Assembly (NCBI GenBank): GCA_016713335.1
Contig: JADJPH010000002.1
Span: 62,001 to 126,000 of the forward strand
DNA: 64,000 nt
Direction of reading: 5' to 3'
Source: Candidatus Fredericiella danica
GTDB taxonomy: Bacteria > Chloroflexota > Anaerolineae > Caldilineales > Caldilineaceae
The position numbers were made by a program, and so were the translations under genes. Shown piece by piece: positions 19,234-28,853 of the stretch. Position 1 is the first letter of the stretch, and every line of letters starts with the position of its first letter. The notes under the pieces were generated by a model. The model did not search any database and had not been told where the DNA came from. It saw only the letters and a program-made list of their open reading frames with translations.

Positions 19234-19820
19234 CTAAGCTGCGCCTATTACGGTTTTGGACGCCGGCTCAACCTGAGCCTCATCCCAGGCCAATCGCAGT
19301 TTCTGCATCCCCATCCTGAGGCGGGTTTTGACGGTGCCTAGTGGCAACCCCAGGCGGTCCGCCAGTTCACTGTGGGTATAGCCCTCAAAAAGGCGAGTTC
19401 GATCAGTTCGGCTTGTTCCCGCGGCAGCCCGCGCAGCAATTTCCGGAGCAGTTGGCCATCGAACCAGGCGACCTGGTCTGCCGCCGAAGGGGTGCGCAGC
19501 GTATAGTCGTCGATTTCGGCTTCAGCATCCCAAGCCAGGCTGGGCTGCCGATTTTCGCGTCGCAAGCGATCGATGGCGGCGTTGCGGGTGATCGTCAGAA
19601 GCCAACTACTGAACTGGCCCAGCGCCGGATTCCAACGGTCTGGTTGGCGCCATAGTTTAAGAAAGACATCCTGCGTGATCTCCTCGGCGAGCGCAGGCTC
19701 GCGCAGCACCCGCACGGCAAGGCTAAACACCAGGTTGCCGTACTGCGTGTACAGCGTCATCAGCGCATCCTGGTTGCCTTGTGCGATTTGATCGAGCAGT
19801 ATGGCTTCAGACGACGACAT
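19234..19820 (-). CDS. ECF RNA polymerase sigma factor, SigK-like (frameshift at 19387-19391)
   Basis: Extracytoplasmic-function sigma factor of about 195 aa. Region 2: MTLYTQYGNLVFSLAVRVL, EEITQDVFLKLW, and TITRNAAIDRLRR. Region 4 lies in another frame: after LIELAF the literal frame runs to a stop at 19338, but adding one base in the five-A run at 19387-19391 restores FEGYTHSELADRLGLPLG then VKTRLRMGMQKLR, ending at 19234. It is paired with the RskA-type anti-sigma 95 bp downstream and the P450 after that. Release of the sigma factor would switch on this operon. Confidence 0.9.
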
Positions 19821-19906
19821 GTAGCATCAAAGTCCCTGATTTTTGCGACAATACGTCCCCCATTTTGGTGGCTACGGTTCGCCTTGTCAAACCTGCCAGA
19901 TTCGGA

Positions 19907-21397
19907 TCAGCTTGCAGTGCTGGCGGCGCGGGCACGCTGCCGCGCCCACTGGCGCAACGCATCGATCTCTTCTGACATCATCTGGCTGAGGGGCACGGTC
20001 TCTTGGAGCACGTCGAGCAAATCACCCATCTGCAGCGGCCGGTTCTTGTCAAATGCCTCATAGAGTCCGGCGACGACCGCCTGTTCGATCTCGGCGCCGG
20101 ACAATCCTTCCGATGCCATGGCGAGCGTTGGCAGATCAAACTGGCCAGGGTCGCGATGGCGCTTTGCCAGATGAATACGCCAGATATCCGCCCGTTCCTG
20201 TGCGCTGGGCAGATCCACAAAAAAGATCTCATCGAAGCGACCCTTGCGCACCAGTTCGGGGGGCAGTTGGCTGATGTCATTGGCCGTTGCAATGACAAAG
20301 ACGGGTCGCTGTTTTCCTGCAGCCACGTGACGAAACTACCGAAGACGCGGGCTGCGGTGCCGGCATCGCTGACATTGCTGGAGCCGACGCCGGAGAAACC
20401 TTTCTCGATCTCGTCGACCCAGAGCACGACGGGCGCAATGCTTTCTGCCACGCGGATGGCGTTGCGCAGGTTTTCTTCACTGGAGCCAACGAGCGAAGCG
20501 AACAAACGCCCAACGTCGAGCCGGAGCAGGGGGAGGCGCCACGTGCTGGCAACGGCACGCGCTACCAGCGACTTCCCGCAACCCTGGACGCCAACCAATA
20601 GAATTCCCTTTGGTTCCGGCAGCCCGAAGGCACGTGCTTCTTCACTGAAGGCGCGGACGCGTTTGCGCAGCCACTCTTTCAGCACGTCCAGGCCACCGAC
20701 GTTTTCCATCATTTCGGTGTTATCAAAGTACTCCAGCAACCCGCTCTTGCGAATGATCTGTTGCTTTTCCGCCGTGACCGCCTCAACGGCCCGGCCATCC
20801 AGTGCGCCGCCCGCCTCGACGATAGCCTTCGCCACTGCGTTCGCTGCTTCATTTTCAGTTAGTCCGAGACATGCCTGCACCAGGCGGGCCCGCTGGCGCC
20901 GGTCAATGGTCACTTCCACCTGCTGGCTTTTCTGGAGGGCGCCTATGATGCCTTCCAGCATGGCCGTCAGTTGCTCGGGTGAAGGGAGCGAGAAATCGAC
21001 AACCGTGATTTCCTTGTCGAGTTCCGTGGGAATCTTTAGGACAGGGCTCAGCAAGATGATTGTCTTGTTGCTGGCTTGTAGTGCAAACGAGGCCTCACGC
21101 AGTCGTCGTACGACGTTGGCGTCTTTGAGAAACGGGTGGAAGTCGCGCAGGACCCACAAGCAGGGTTCTTTGTCTTCCTGGATAGTTTTCAACAAGGTCA
21201 GGGGGTCGCGTTTGGCGCTATCCTCACGCTCAGGCAGGGCAGGGTTGGTGACGCCTGCCGTTGAACTCCAAAAGAGCACGCGCTTGCGCTGTTCGCGGGC
21301 GAGCGCTTCGATTTCGATGAGTGCGCGTTGTTCTTCCGGCGTTACGACCCAGAGTAATGGATAGCGGGCGGATATAGAGGTCGAGGGCCTGTTTCAA
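19907..21397 (-). CDS. AAA+ ATPase, Ycf46-like (two frameshifts)
   Basis: AAA ATPase of about 497 aa resembling cyanobacterial/plastid Ycf46. The N-terminal region has the family's start (LDLYIR, RYPLLWVVTPEEQRAL) and an inactive-looking first domain. The active AAA domain has Walker A GVQGCGKS, Walker B VVLWVDEIEKGF, sensor-1 FVIATANDISQLPPELVRKG and arginine-finger region GRFDEIFFVDLP. Proposed start is TTG 21397, with AAGGAG 6 nt before it. Breaks: at about 21357, one base missing between IRP and RYPLL, and at 20312-20315, where adding one A restores WLQEKQRPVFVIA. The role of Ycf46 is poorly known. It follows the TerB_N-like gene by 27 bp, so the two probably act together. Confidence 0.88.
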
Positions 21398-21424
21398 GGC
21401 AGCTCCTTCATTTCGGGTCCGTGC

Positions 21425-22587
21425 TCAACTGATAAATTGGGAGTACGGATACACTTGCCACTTTTGTAGTTCCTGGCCCTGGCAGTAGACACGCGTGCTT
21501 GTCCACGTCTGGACACAATCCCACAGCCCCCAGAAGCGACGCATTTCGTTGCGCCGAAAGGGGACGCGATAGATGACATGCAGATTCTCATCCATCAGTT
21601 GCTGGAAGCCAGGTTGTTTCTTCGCCTGGCGCAGCGCATATTCAAAGATATCGGAGCGGCTGTGCCCAAACTCCACGATCATGTGGGCTTTTGCGAGATC
21701 GCCGCCGGCAGGTTCGGCCTGGGTTGCCGGTTCGCCGGTCGCCACCGCAAGCGGGACCGGCGCCACCGCCGCGATCAATTCCCGCAGGACCGGTTCCAGC
21801 GCCGCGCGCAGATCGGGTTGCGGCAGTTCGAGCTTGAGATCACGGTGTTGGGTGCGCCAGGCTTTAGCAGCCCGCGCCGGTTCGTCGAGATAGGCCAGCG
21901 CGTACTGGAGCGGTTCGGCTTCCAGCACCGTTGCCAGCGTTGTGATGCGTTGCGCAATCGTATTGGGGGCGGGCAGTGCACCGGGAATGCGCCAGACTCG
22001 CAGCAGCGGTATGATCTGATCGGCGCTCAGCGGCGTTTGCAGCAGCGCCTGCAAGCCCAACGCCATCGGCCAGACGTCGGGAGCTGCCGTATCCTCGGCC
22101 AGCCATGCGGCCAGACCGGCGCCGTCCTGCGCCAGCCAGAAGGAAAGTAGCAGCGTCCGGCTGACCGAACGCGCCTGTCGCCAGGGCGCCGCACGGCTGA
22201 GGCGCGTTAACTCAACTTGCGCCAGTTGCTGCCATTGAGCGCCTTCAAACAGCCGCACTTCTAGATTCGCCAGATAGAGATTTAGGAAGGCCAACGGCGC
22301 AGCCTCCACCGGGTCGGTGAGCCAGTGCAAATAAGCGCCCGCTGCGCCGGGGTGAACCCTGAGAAGCCGAGTCCGTCCACCGGTGGTGCGGGCGTTTCTT
22401 TGGTGGTGACCTGCTGTAACACAGGATCGATCCACGCGTAGTCGTCGACCACGGATGGCGAGGCAAAAATCCGAATGGTAGGATTGTGGTGCTGTGCACG
22501 CGCCACTACTTCGGCGAACGGTGTGTCCTGACCGGCGACGCGTGCGAAGCGAGTGGGTTGGTGTGGCTGTTTGTGTTCTTTACTCAC
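21425..22587 (-). CDS. TerB_N-like hypothetical protein (frameshift at about 22336)
   Basis: Uncharacterised protein of about 388 aa. The stretch GLGFSGFTPAQRA joined to YLHWLTDPVEAAPLAFLNLY and LANLEVRLFEG resembles the TerB_N pattern of aromatic YLxWxxx and a following amphipathic helix. The middle is helical and Ala-rich with an acidic/Gln character, and the end (GFQQLMDENLHVIYRVPF, then RFWGLWDCVQTWTSTRVY) is conserved-looking but unknown. The frame shifts once in the gcgggcgctta stretch near 22336. It starts 16 bp after the end of the ABC permease gene and precedes the AAA ATPase. TerB-type proteins occur with stress and membrane systems; no role is assigned here. Confidence 0.55.
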
Positions 22588-22603
22588 AACAAGCCATTAT
22601 AGT

Positions 22604-23384
22604 CTATCCGCTGCGGTGCCACGGCATCAGGCGCCGCTCCAACAGCACGATGGCGAAGTAGAACCCGAGTCCGAAGAGGCTGGCGACAACGATGGCGGCC
22701 CAGGCGTTTGGGGTGCGGAGAATGCTGGCTTCCGTCTTGATATAGACGCCGAGGTAGCTGGTGGCGCCACCAAAGAACTCCAGCGACGATCGCACCGATC
22801 ATGCTAAGCGCCGTGCAGATTTTCAGCGCATTGAAGATGAAGGGCAGCGCCGTCGGAAAGCGGAGTTTGGCGAAGATCTGCCAATTCGTTGCGGCGTATG
22901 AGTGCATCAGTGCGACGGCGTCAGGGCTTGCGGCGGTCAGCCCCCGCACGGCACTCACCATGGTGGGAAAGAAGCACATCACCGCGACGATGGCGATCTT
23001 GGAGGCGGGGCCGACACCAAACCACACGATGGCGATTGGCGCCATTGCCAAGATTGGCACGGAGTTGCTGGCAACGGCCAACGGCACGAAGAGGTCGGCC
23101 AGTGTCTTGGAACGCGCAACGGCCATTGCCACCAGCAGCCCCAGGCTGCACCCGATCACAAAACCGGTGAATGCCTCTAGAAAGGTGTTTAGGCCGTAGG
23201 CCAGTAGATTCATCCCATTGCTGATGAGCGCCTGGACAATGATGTGTGGCGCCGGCAGCAGGAAGGTAGGTGGATTGAAGAGAAAGACGAACAGCTCCCA
23301 AATCAAAATGATACCGAGCAGCACCACGATGGGGGCCACGATGTTTGGATTCAAGAGGGGTTTGCCGGCGCTGGTTCTATTCAT
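22604..23384 (-). CDS. ABC transporter permease, SsuC/TauC type (frameshift at 22780-22781)
   Basis: Permease of about 260 aa of the BPD_transp_1 family found in nitrate/sulfonate/pyrimidine-type importers. The first helix is IVAPIVVLLGIILIWELFVF. The EAA loop region is ALMHSYAATNWQIFAKLRFP followed by ALPFIFNALKI. Removing one base of GG at 22780-22781 restores GAIVAEFFGGATSYLGVYI and the final helices, ending FAIVLLERRLMPWHRSG. The start ATG 23384 overlaps the TAG of the upstream ATPase gene (ATGAATAG), so the two are translationally coupled. It is the last transporter gene of the FdrA-molybdenum hydroxylase operon. Confidence 0.88.
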
Positions 23385-24152
23385 GGCGCACGAACTCTTC
23401 TTTGAGCGTCTCACGCACCAACGTCACCAACTCAAAAAAACGTGGCATTTCGCGCGTTTCAAAGGTGCGGATAGGGCAGGTCCACCTCGACGACTGTCGC
23501 GATGCGCCCGGGGCGAGGTGTCATCACCACGATGCGTTGGGATAGGAAGACCGACTCGGCAATCGAATGGGTGACGAAGAGAATCGTCTTGTGTGTGCTC
23601 CCCCAGATGTCGAGCAGTTCAAGATTCATGCGTTCGCGCGTGAATTCATCCAATGCACCAAAAGGTTCATCCATCAGGAGAATCGTCGGGTCAAATGAGA
23701 GTGCCCTGGCGATAGATGCACGCTGTTGCATGCCGCCTGACAATTGCCAGGGATAGTGATTATGAAAATCCGCAATCCCACCATTGCCAATAGTTTTTCG
23801 ATGCGCGGTCCCCCAATGGTCTTTGGGCTGACCCATGACTTCGAGGGGCAGCTCGGCATTGCGGACCACCGTGCGCCACTCGTAGAGCGTGGGCGACTGA
23901 AAGACAAAGCCATAGTCGCGCGCCTTGCGTGCTTCGGCGGGCTGCTTGCCGTTGATGGAGAGTGCACCCTGCGTGGGCGCATCCAGATCGGCGATCAGGC
24001 GGAGCAGGGGTTGATTTGCCACAGCCGGATGGGCCGACGAGCGACACGAACTCCCCAGGTTGGATCGCAAGGGAGACGTCCTTGAGCGCTACGGTCGTCA
24101 CGTTGCCGCGAGCGTAGATCTTGGAGACGTTGTCGACGGAAATGATTGGCAT
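23377..24152 (-). CDS. ABC transporter ATP-binding protein, SsuB/TauB type (four indels)
   Basis: ATPase of about 259 aa for an importer of the taurine/nitrate/pyrimidine class. Walker A VGPSGCGKST, Q-loop FVFQSPTLYEW, signature LSGGMQQRASIARAL, Walker B ILLMDEPFGALDEFTR and H-loop FVTHSIAES. The literal frames break at 24007-24010 (one extra base in a run of four, right after Walker A), at about 23810 and 23770 (a compensating pair around RIEKLLAMVGL), and at about 23470 (a missing C before the tail RTFETREMPRFFELV). The corrected stop overlaps the downstream permease start. The damage is clearly indels rather than decay, because every motif is preserved. Confidence 0.88.
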
Positions 24153-24159
24153 GGCCGTT

Positions 24160-25004
24160 TTATTCCCTCCGCCACTTCACAACACGCCGTTCTACCAGCG
24201 CAACGGCGCCGTAGAAGAGGATACCGAGTATTGCAGCAGTGATGATGGTTGCCCAAAGATAGCCTGGATTAAAGGTGTTGTACTGCGATCCGATCACAAT
24301 TTGGACGCCGATGCCATATTTCGACCCGACTGGCAGTTCGCCAATAATGGCGCCGATGACACTGGCCGTCGCCGAGATTTTGAGGGCAGTGAAAACATAG
24401 GGCGCTGAGTTTGGCAGACGCAGTTTCCAGAAGATTTGGTTGTTGGTCGCTGCATAGGACTTCATGAGCAGGAGCGCGTCCTGGCTGACGGCCTCCAGCC
24501 CACGCAGCGAGTTGATCGTGACTGGGAAGAAGGTCAAATAGGCGGCAATGGCCGACTTGGAGACCCAGGGCGGCGCGCCCAGCCGGCCCAGCCCCACGAC
24601 GATCGCGGGCGCAATTGCGATGATCGGAATGGTCTGAGATGCGATGACGAAAGGCATCAAACCGCGCCGCGCAAAAGGCGCCTGGATGAAGAGGACGGCG
24701 AAGAGAAAGCCAACGACGGCGCCGATCGTGAAACCGGTGACCGCCTCGAGTGCAGTGTACGCGGCATTGTAGAGCAAGATCCACCAGGTGGGACCTTGCG
24801 GCGTCTGCCGGAAAAACGCCTCCACGATTTGGCTGATGTTGGGCAGCTTGTAATCTGGGATCGCAAAGAGCGCCTTGCTGCCCTGCCAGATCAGGGTCAC
24901 GACAAGGAAAACACAACATAGGCTGCAATCTGCTTTAGCCAGCGCGGTGCACCTTTACCACGTGCGGATGGCGTTGATTCGGAGATTGGGATCGATTCAG
25001 ACAT
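24160..25004 (-). CDS. ABC transporter permease, SsuC/TauC type (frameshift at 24908-24911)
   Basis: Second permease of the importer, about 281 aa. It starts at ATG 25004 with a polar N-terminus (SESIPISESTPSARGKGAP). The frame breaks in the four-A run at 24908-24911, where one added base gives AAYVVFFLVVTLIWQGSKAL. Six helices follow; the EAA loop is LLMKSYAATNNQIFWKLRLP and the end FYGAVALVERRVVKW. Two permeases with one ATPase, and no substrate-binding protein in the operon, is the arrangement of pyrimidine/HMP- or hydantoin-type importers whose binding protein is encoded elsewhere. It precedes the ATPase by 7 bp. Confidence 0.88.
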
Positions 25005-25082
25005 GACGACCTGCGGCGACTAACCGGCGTTTCTGCTTGGATGCACCGCAAAAGCAGGCGGCGCATCCTGGGTGACTACTGA

Positions 25083-27422
25083 CTAAGGCTCAAGTTGGCT
25101 GACCAATTCATACAACCGGCTCGGGCTCAATGGGATCTCGCGTATCTCCAGCCCAGGGATGTTGAGCGCGTCCTCGAGGGCCTGGGCGAAGAGTGGTCCT
25201 ACCGGGATTGCGCCGGCCTCGCCGGCCCCCTTGATGCCGAGTGGGTTGAGGGGGGAGGGGGTTTCGACATGGTCCGTTTCGATGTGTGGAACCGTATCTG
25301 ATGTCGGCAGCAAGTAGTCCATGAACGAGGCATTCATGAGTTGTCCGTTTGGATCAAAGACCAACTGCTCATAGAAGGCGTTGCCAATTCCCTGTGCGAC
25401 GCCGCCGTGAATCTGGCCTTCCAGAATCATGGGATTGATCACGCTGCCACAGTCATGGACGACCACGTAGCGCTTGATCTCGATCATCATCGTTTCCGGG
25501 TCGACTTCCACAATCATGGCGTGAACGCCACTTGCCGTGGCGCCGCGCTCCGGTCCAAAATAGTCTGTTGCCTCCAGCCCTGGTTCAGTGCCAGGTTTCA
25601 CCGCACCGCGGAGTGGATTAGCCCGCTGCGCCAGCTCTCCCAATCTGATCGAGCGCAGCGGCGCATCGGCGATGCGCACGGAGCCGTCGACCAACTCAAG
25701 TTCACTTTCGTCGGCATCCAACTCTTCGCTGGCAAATTTAAGAATCTTATTGCGCACAGCGACGGCGGCGGCATGAACCGCATTGCCGGCGACGACCGCG
25801 CCGCGACTGGCAAAGGTGCCGGCGCCCCAATAGAATTGCGCCGTATCGCCGGTCACGACGCGGACGTTACGAACATCGACCCCCAGTTGTTCGGCCACAA
25901 TCTGGGCGAATGAGGTGTAGTGTCCCTGACCCTGGGTCCCGATGCCCGTGGCGACGCTGACGCGGCCGCTGGCTTCCACGGTGACCCTGGCGCCTTCGTA
26001 GGGGCCGATACCCGTGCCTTCGACGTAGGTGACGATCCCCAATCCCACCCGTTTGCCTTCTGCGCGCAATCGTGGCTGTTCCTCGCGCAGAAAGCGATCG
26101 TAGTCGATCATGGCCGCGGCGCGCTCAAGAGCGGGCAGATAGTTGCCGCTGTCGTAGACGAGGGGCGCAAAGTCCTGGTAGATGATTTCGTTGTTGTAGG
26201 GGAACTTGTTGGGTGTGATCAGGTTCCGCTTTCGGATTTCGACACGGTCGATGCCCAGTTCTCTGGCGGCGACATCCAACAGCCGCTCCATGACGAAGAC
26301 GCCATGTTGGCGACCGGCGCCGCGATAGGGGGTTACGATTGGTTTGTTGGTGAAAACTGAGTGGAATTCGCTGTAGTAGTTCGGGACATCATATTGGCCC
26401 AGCAGTGTACACTGGCTATTGAGGGCAACGGTTAAGCCGTACGGCGCGTAGGCGCCGGCGTCGTGAATGAAGAGATCCTTGATGCCAAGTACTTTTCCTT
26501 TGCGTGTCAGGGCAATTTCGGCTGAGTGCACCTGGCCGCGCTCTTGCGTCGTCGCGTAGAAGTTTTCCTGCCGGTCTTCGATCCATTTGATCGGGCGATT
26601 GAGTTTGATCGCTGCCCAAGGGAGGACCACTTCTTCAGGGTAGAACATCATGATCTTGGGGCCGAAGCCGCCGCCGATGAAGGGCGCGATGACGCGCACT
26701 TGCTGCTCAGAGAGACCGAGCATGGCGGCCAGCCCATTGCGAATGGCGATTGGCGCCTGCGTTGTGTCCCAGATGGTCAGTTCCTGGTCGCGGCGGTCCC
26801 AATTCACCACGATGCCGCGGTTCTCCATCGCTGCGGCCGTGCCCCGGTCGTAGTAGAATTTACGCTCGATGACGACATCCGCCTGCCGGCGCGCCCTGGC
26901 ATAGTCGCCTTTTTCCTGGACTACATGGGCATTCAGATTCTGGGCGAGACCGGCGTGGATGAGGGGCGCCTCAGGCGCCAGCGCGGTCTCAATGTCCACC
27001 ACTGCCGGGAGCATTTCCACCTCAAGGAAGACCTGTTCCGCAGCGTCCTCCGCCTGGTAACGCGTCTCCGCAAGCACGACCGCGAAAGCCTCTCCGGCAT
27101 GGCAGATCTTGTGTTTTGCCAGCGGCACCTGCATCCGTGGATTGAAGACAAGGTGCTTGACCGGTGGTGGCGGCACGAGGAGTGGGCCTGGTTTCCAGTA
27201 GTCGCCCAGATCTTCCGCTGTAAAGATTGCAACGACGCCGGGCATTGCCCGCGCCGCCTGCGTATCGATCTGTTTGATCGTGGCGTGCGCATAGTTCGAG
27301 CGGACGAAGGCCGCGTGCAACATGCCGGGCAGATGCACATCGTCGGTGAAGGTCGCCTGCCCTACCAGTAGCCGGGGGTCCTCGTTGCGTTTGATTGGTT
27401 GGCCAAAGTAGCGAGTTGACAT
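25083..27422 (-). CDS. molybdenum hydroxylase large subunit (CoxL/XdhA family)
   Basis: Molybdopterin-cytosine-dinucleotide-binding large subunit, 779 aa, unbroken. Family landmarks: IKRNEDPRLLVGQATFTDDV, HAAFVRSNYAHA, the Mo-cofactor region PFIGGGFGPK, the active-site loop TPYRGAGRQHG, GTQGQGHYTSFAQI, and the catalytic glutamate in GIKGAGEAGAIPVG. The active loop lacks the AYRCSFR Cys of true aerobic CO dehydrogenase (form I), so it is a form II/xanthine-dehydrogenase-like hydroxylase. The substrate is probably a nitrogen heterocycle or aldehyde. It follows the 2Fe-2S subunit by 46 bp and precedes the ABC importer. Confidence 0.93.
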   Translation of the reverse strand: MSTRYFGQPIKRNEDPRLLVGQATFTDDVHLPGMLHAAFVRSNYAHATIKQIDTQAARAMPGVVAIFTAEDLGDYWKPGPLLVPPPPVKHLVFNPRMQVPLAKHKICHAGEAFAVVLAETRYQAEDAAEQVFLEVEMLPAVVDIETALAPEAPLIHAGLAQNLNAHVVQEKGDYARARRQADVVIERKFYYDRGTAAAMENRGIVVNWDRRDQELTIWDTTQAPIAIRNGLAAMLGLSEQQVRVIAPFIGGGFGPKIMMFYPEEVVLPWAAIKLNRPIKWIEDRQENFYATTQERGQVHSAEIALTRKGKVLGIKDLFIHDAGAYAPYGLTVALNSQCTLLGQYDVPNYYSEFHSVFTNKPIVTPYRGAGRQHGVFVMERLLDVAARELGIDRVEIRKRNLITPNKFPYNNEIIYQDFAPLVYDSGNYLPALERAAAMIDYDRFLREEQPRLRAEGKRVGLGIVTYVEGTGIGPYEGARVTVEASGRVSVATGIGTQGQGHYTSFAQIVAEQLGVDVRNVRVVTGDTAQFYWGAGTFASRGAVVAGNAVHAAAVAVRNKILKFASEELDADESELELVDGSVRIADAPLRSIRLGELAQRANPLRGAVKPGTEPGLEATDYFGPERGATASGVHAMIVEVDPETMMIEIKRYVVVHDCGSVINPMILEGQIHGGVAQGIGNAFYEQLVFDPNGQLMNASFMDYLLPTSDTVPHIETDHVETPSPLNPLGIKGAGEAGAIPVGPLFAQALEDALNIPGLEIREIPLSPSRLYELVSQLEP

Positions 27423-27468
27423 AATAAGGAGTCCAATGGGCAGAACGCAGTGATTTCGGCTGCCGGAC

Positions 27469-27970
27469 CTACTCTGGCGATTCTGCCGGCGCGTGTTGCA
27501 GATTCTGTGCTGCCAGGAGCACGGCGTTGACGATATTCTGGTACCCGGTGCATCGGCAGATGTTGCCCGAGAGCAGATCGCGGATTTCTGGCTCGGTTGG
27601 GTCCGGAGTTTCGCGGAGGTAGGGAATGAGCGTCATGAGAAAACCCGGTGTGCAATAGCCGCACTGCAGCGCGTGTGATGTCTGAAACGCCTGCTGCAAA
27701 GGATGCAGGTGATCTGGGATCGGCTGACAGCCCCTCGACCGTGGTGAGCGCATGGCCATTCGCCTGCACGGCGAACATGATGCAGGACCGCACGGCTTCA
27801 CCATCCATGAGCACGGTGGAGGCGCCGCAGGAGCCGTGCTCACAACCAACGTGGGTGCCGGTGAGCAGCAACTCGTGGCGGAGAAAATCTGAAAGGAGCA
27901 TGCGCGGCTCGATCGACCGTGTATAGGTCACGCCGTTTACGGTCACGGTGATCGGGTAGGATTCGATCAT
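27469..27970 (-). CDS. molybdenum hydroxylase 2Fe-2S subunit (CoxS family; frameshift at 27716-27718)
   Basis: Small iron-sulfur subunit of about 167 aa with two [2Fe-2S] domains. The plant-type cluster is GCEHGSCGASTVLMDG ending in AVRSC; the C-terminal four-helix cluster is LQCGYCTPGFLM with GNICRCTGYQNIV. The two halves are in different frames: removing one base of the GGG at 27716-27718 gives LSADPDHLHPLQQAFQTSHA and joins them. The ATG at 27970 overlaps the stop of the FAD subunit (ATGA). It passes electrons from the Mo site to the FAD subunit. Confidence 0.92.
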
Positions 27971-28848
27971 GAAGACTCCTTGGCACGGGCAAATGCCTCG
28001 CGCAGTGCGCGCTGTCCAAGCACGGCCACAAGCTGGCGACGATAGGCGGCGGTGGCATGGATATCCGCCATTGGCTCGATGTCCTGGTGTGCTGCCGCGC
28101 GTGCGGCCTCCAGCGTCAATGCGGCGTCGGGAGTTTTGCCAAGCAACATTGCCGCTGCCGCTGGGGCGGGCGTGGGTCCTGCGCCGACGCTCAAGTAGAT
28201 CAGCCGGGCGTTGCTGCAGCGGCCCGTTTCATCCAGTTGCACGGTGGCGGCCAGGCCTACCAGCGCATAGTCGCCGCGCCGGCGCGCCAATTCTTGAATT
28301 GACCATCCGGTGCGGGGCGGCGGCGGCGGCACTTCGATCTCGAAGATCAACTCATCCGGTTCGAGTGCGGTTGTAAACAGGTCCAGGTAGAATTGGTCGG
28401 CGGGAACCCAACGCTCGCCGCGCACGCTGCGCAGTTTGAAGCGGGCCGCGAGCGCCACCATGACGGCTGGCAATTCCGCCGCCGGGTCGGCGTGCGCCAG
28501 GCTACCGCCGACTGTGCCACGATTGCGGATCTGCACGTGCGCAATGTGGGGCATTGTAGCATGTAAAAGGGGTGCATTTTTGGCCACAAGGGCGCTGCGT
28601 TCGATTGTGCGTTGGCGCGTCATCGCACCGATTCGCAGGCCGCCCGCCGGTGAGGTTTCGAGGAAAGCCAATTCACCGACACCATTCAGGTCGATCAGCA
28701 CCTGTGGCTGGGCCAGCCGAAAGTTCATCGTCGGGATCAGACTTTGGCCGCCGGCGAGTATTTTCGCGTCGTACCCGAACTCGGCGATCTGCCTGACTGC
28801 GTCATTGATCGTCGTTGGCGCCACGTAACGGAAAGGTGCCGGTTTCAT
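27967..28848 (-). CDS. molybdenum hydroxylase FAD subunit (CoxM family)
   Basis: FAD-binding medium subunit, 293 aa, unbroken. The two FAD pyrophosphate-binding motifs are AGGQSLIPTMNFR and RNRGTVGGSLAHADPAAELP. The C-terminal CO_deh_flav_C domain begins near RRRGDYALVGLAATV. The first codons MKPAPFRYVAPTT match the usual CoxM start. It is followed by the 2Fe-2S and Mo subunits in the M-S-L order common to CO dehydrogenase-like operons and preceded by the cyclase gene with only 5 bp between. Confidence 0.93.
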   Translation of the reverse strand: MKPAPFRYVAPTTINDAVRQIAEFGYDAKILAGGQSLIPTMNFRLAQPQVLIDLNGVGELAFLETSPAGGLRIGAMTRQRTIERSALVAKNAPLLHATMPHIAHVQIRNRGTVGGSLAHADPAAELPAVMVALAARFKLRSVRGERWVPADQFYLDLFTTALEPDELIFEIEVPPPPPRTGWSIQELARRRGDYALVGLAATVQLDETGRCSNARLIYLSVGAGPTPAPAAAAMLLGKTPDAALTLEAARAAAHQDIEPMADIHATAAYRRQLVAVLGQRALREAFARAKESS

Positions 28849-28853
28849 CGAAT

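Noticed and set aside
25083..27422. Aerobic CO dehydrogenase form I
   Set aside because: The active-site loop is PYRGAGR; the diagnostic Cys-containing AYRCSFR is absent.
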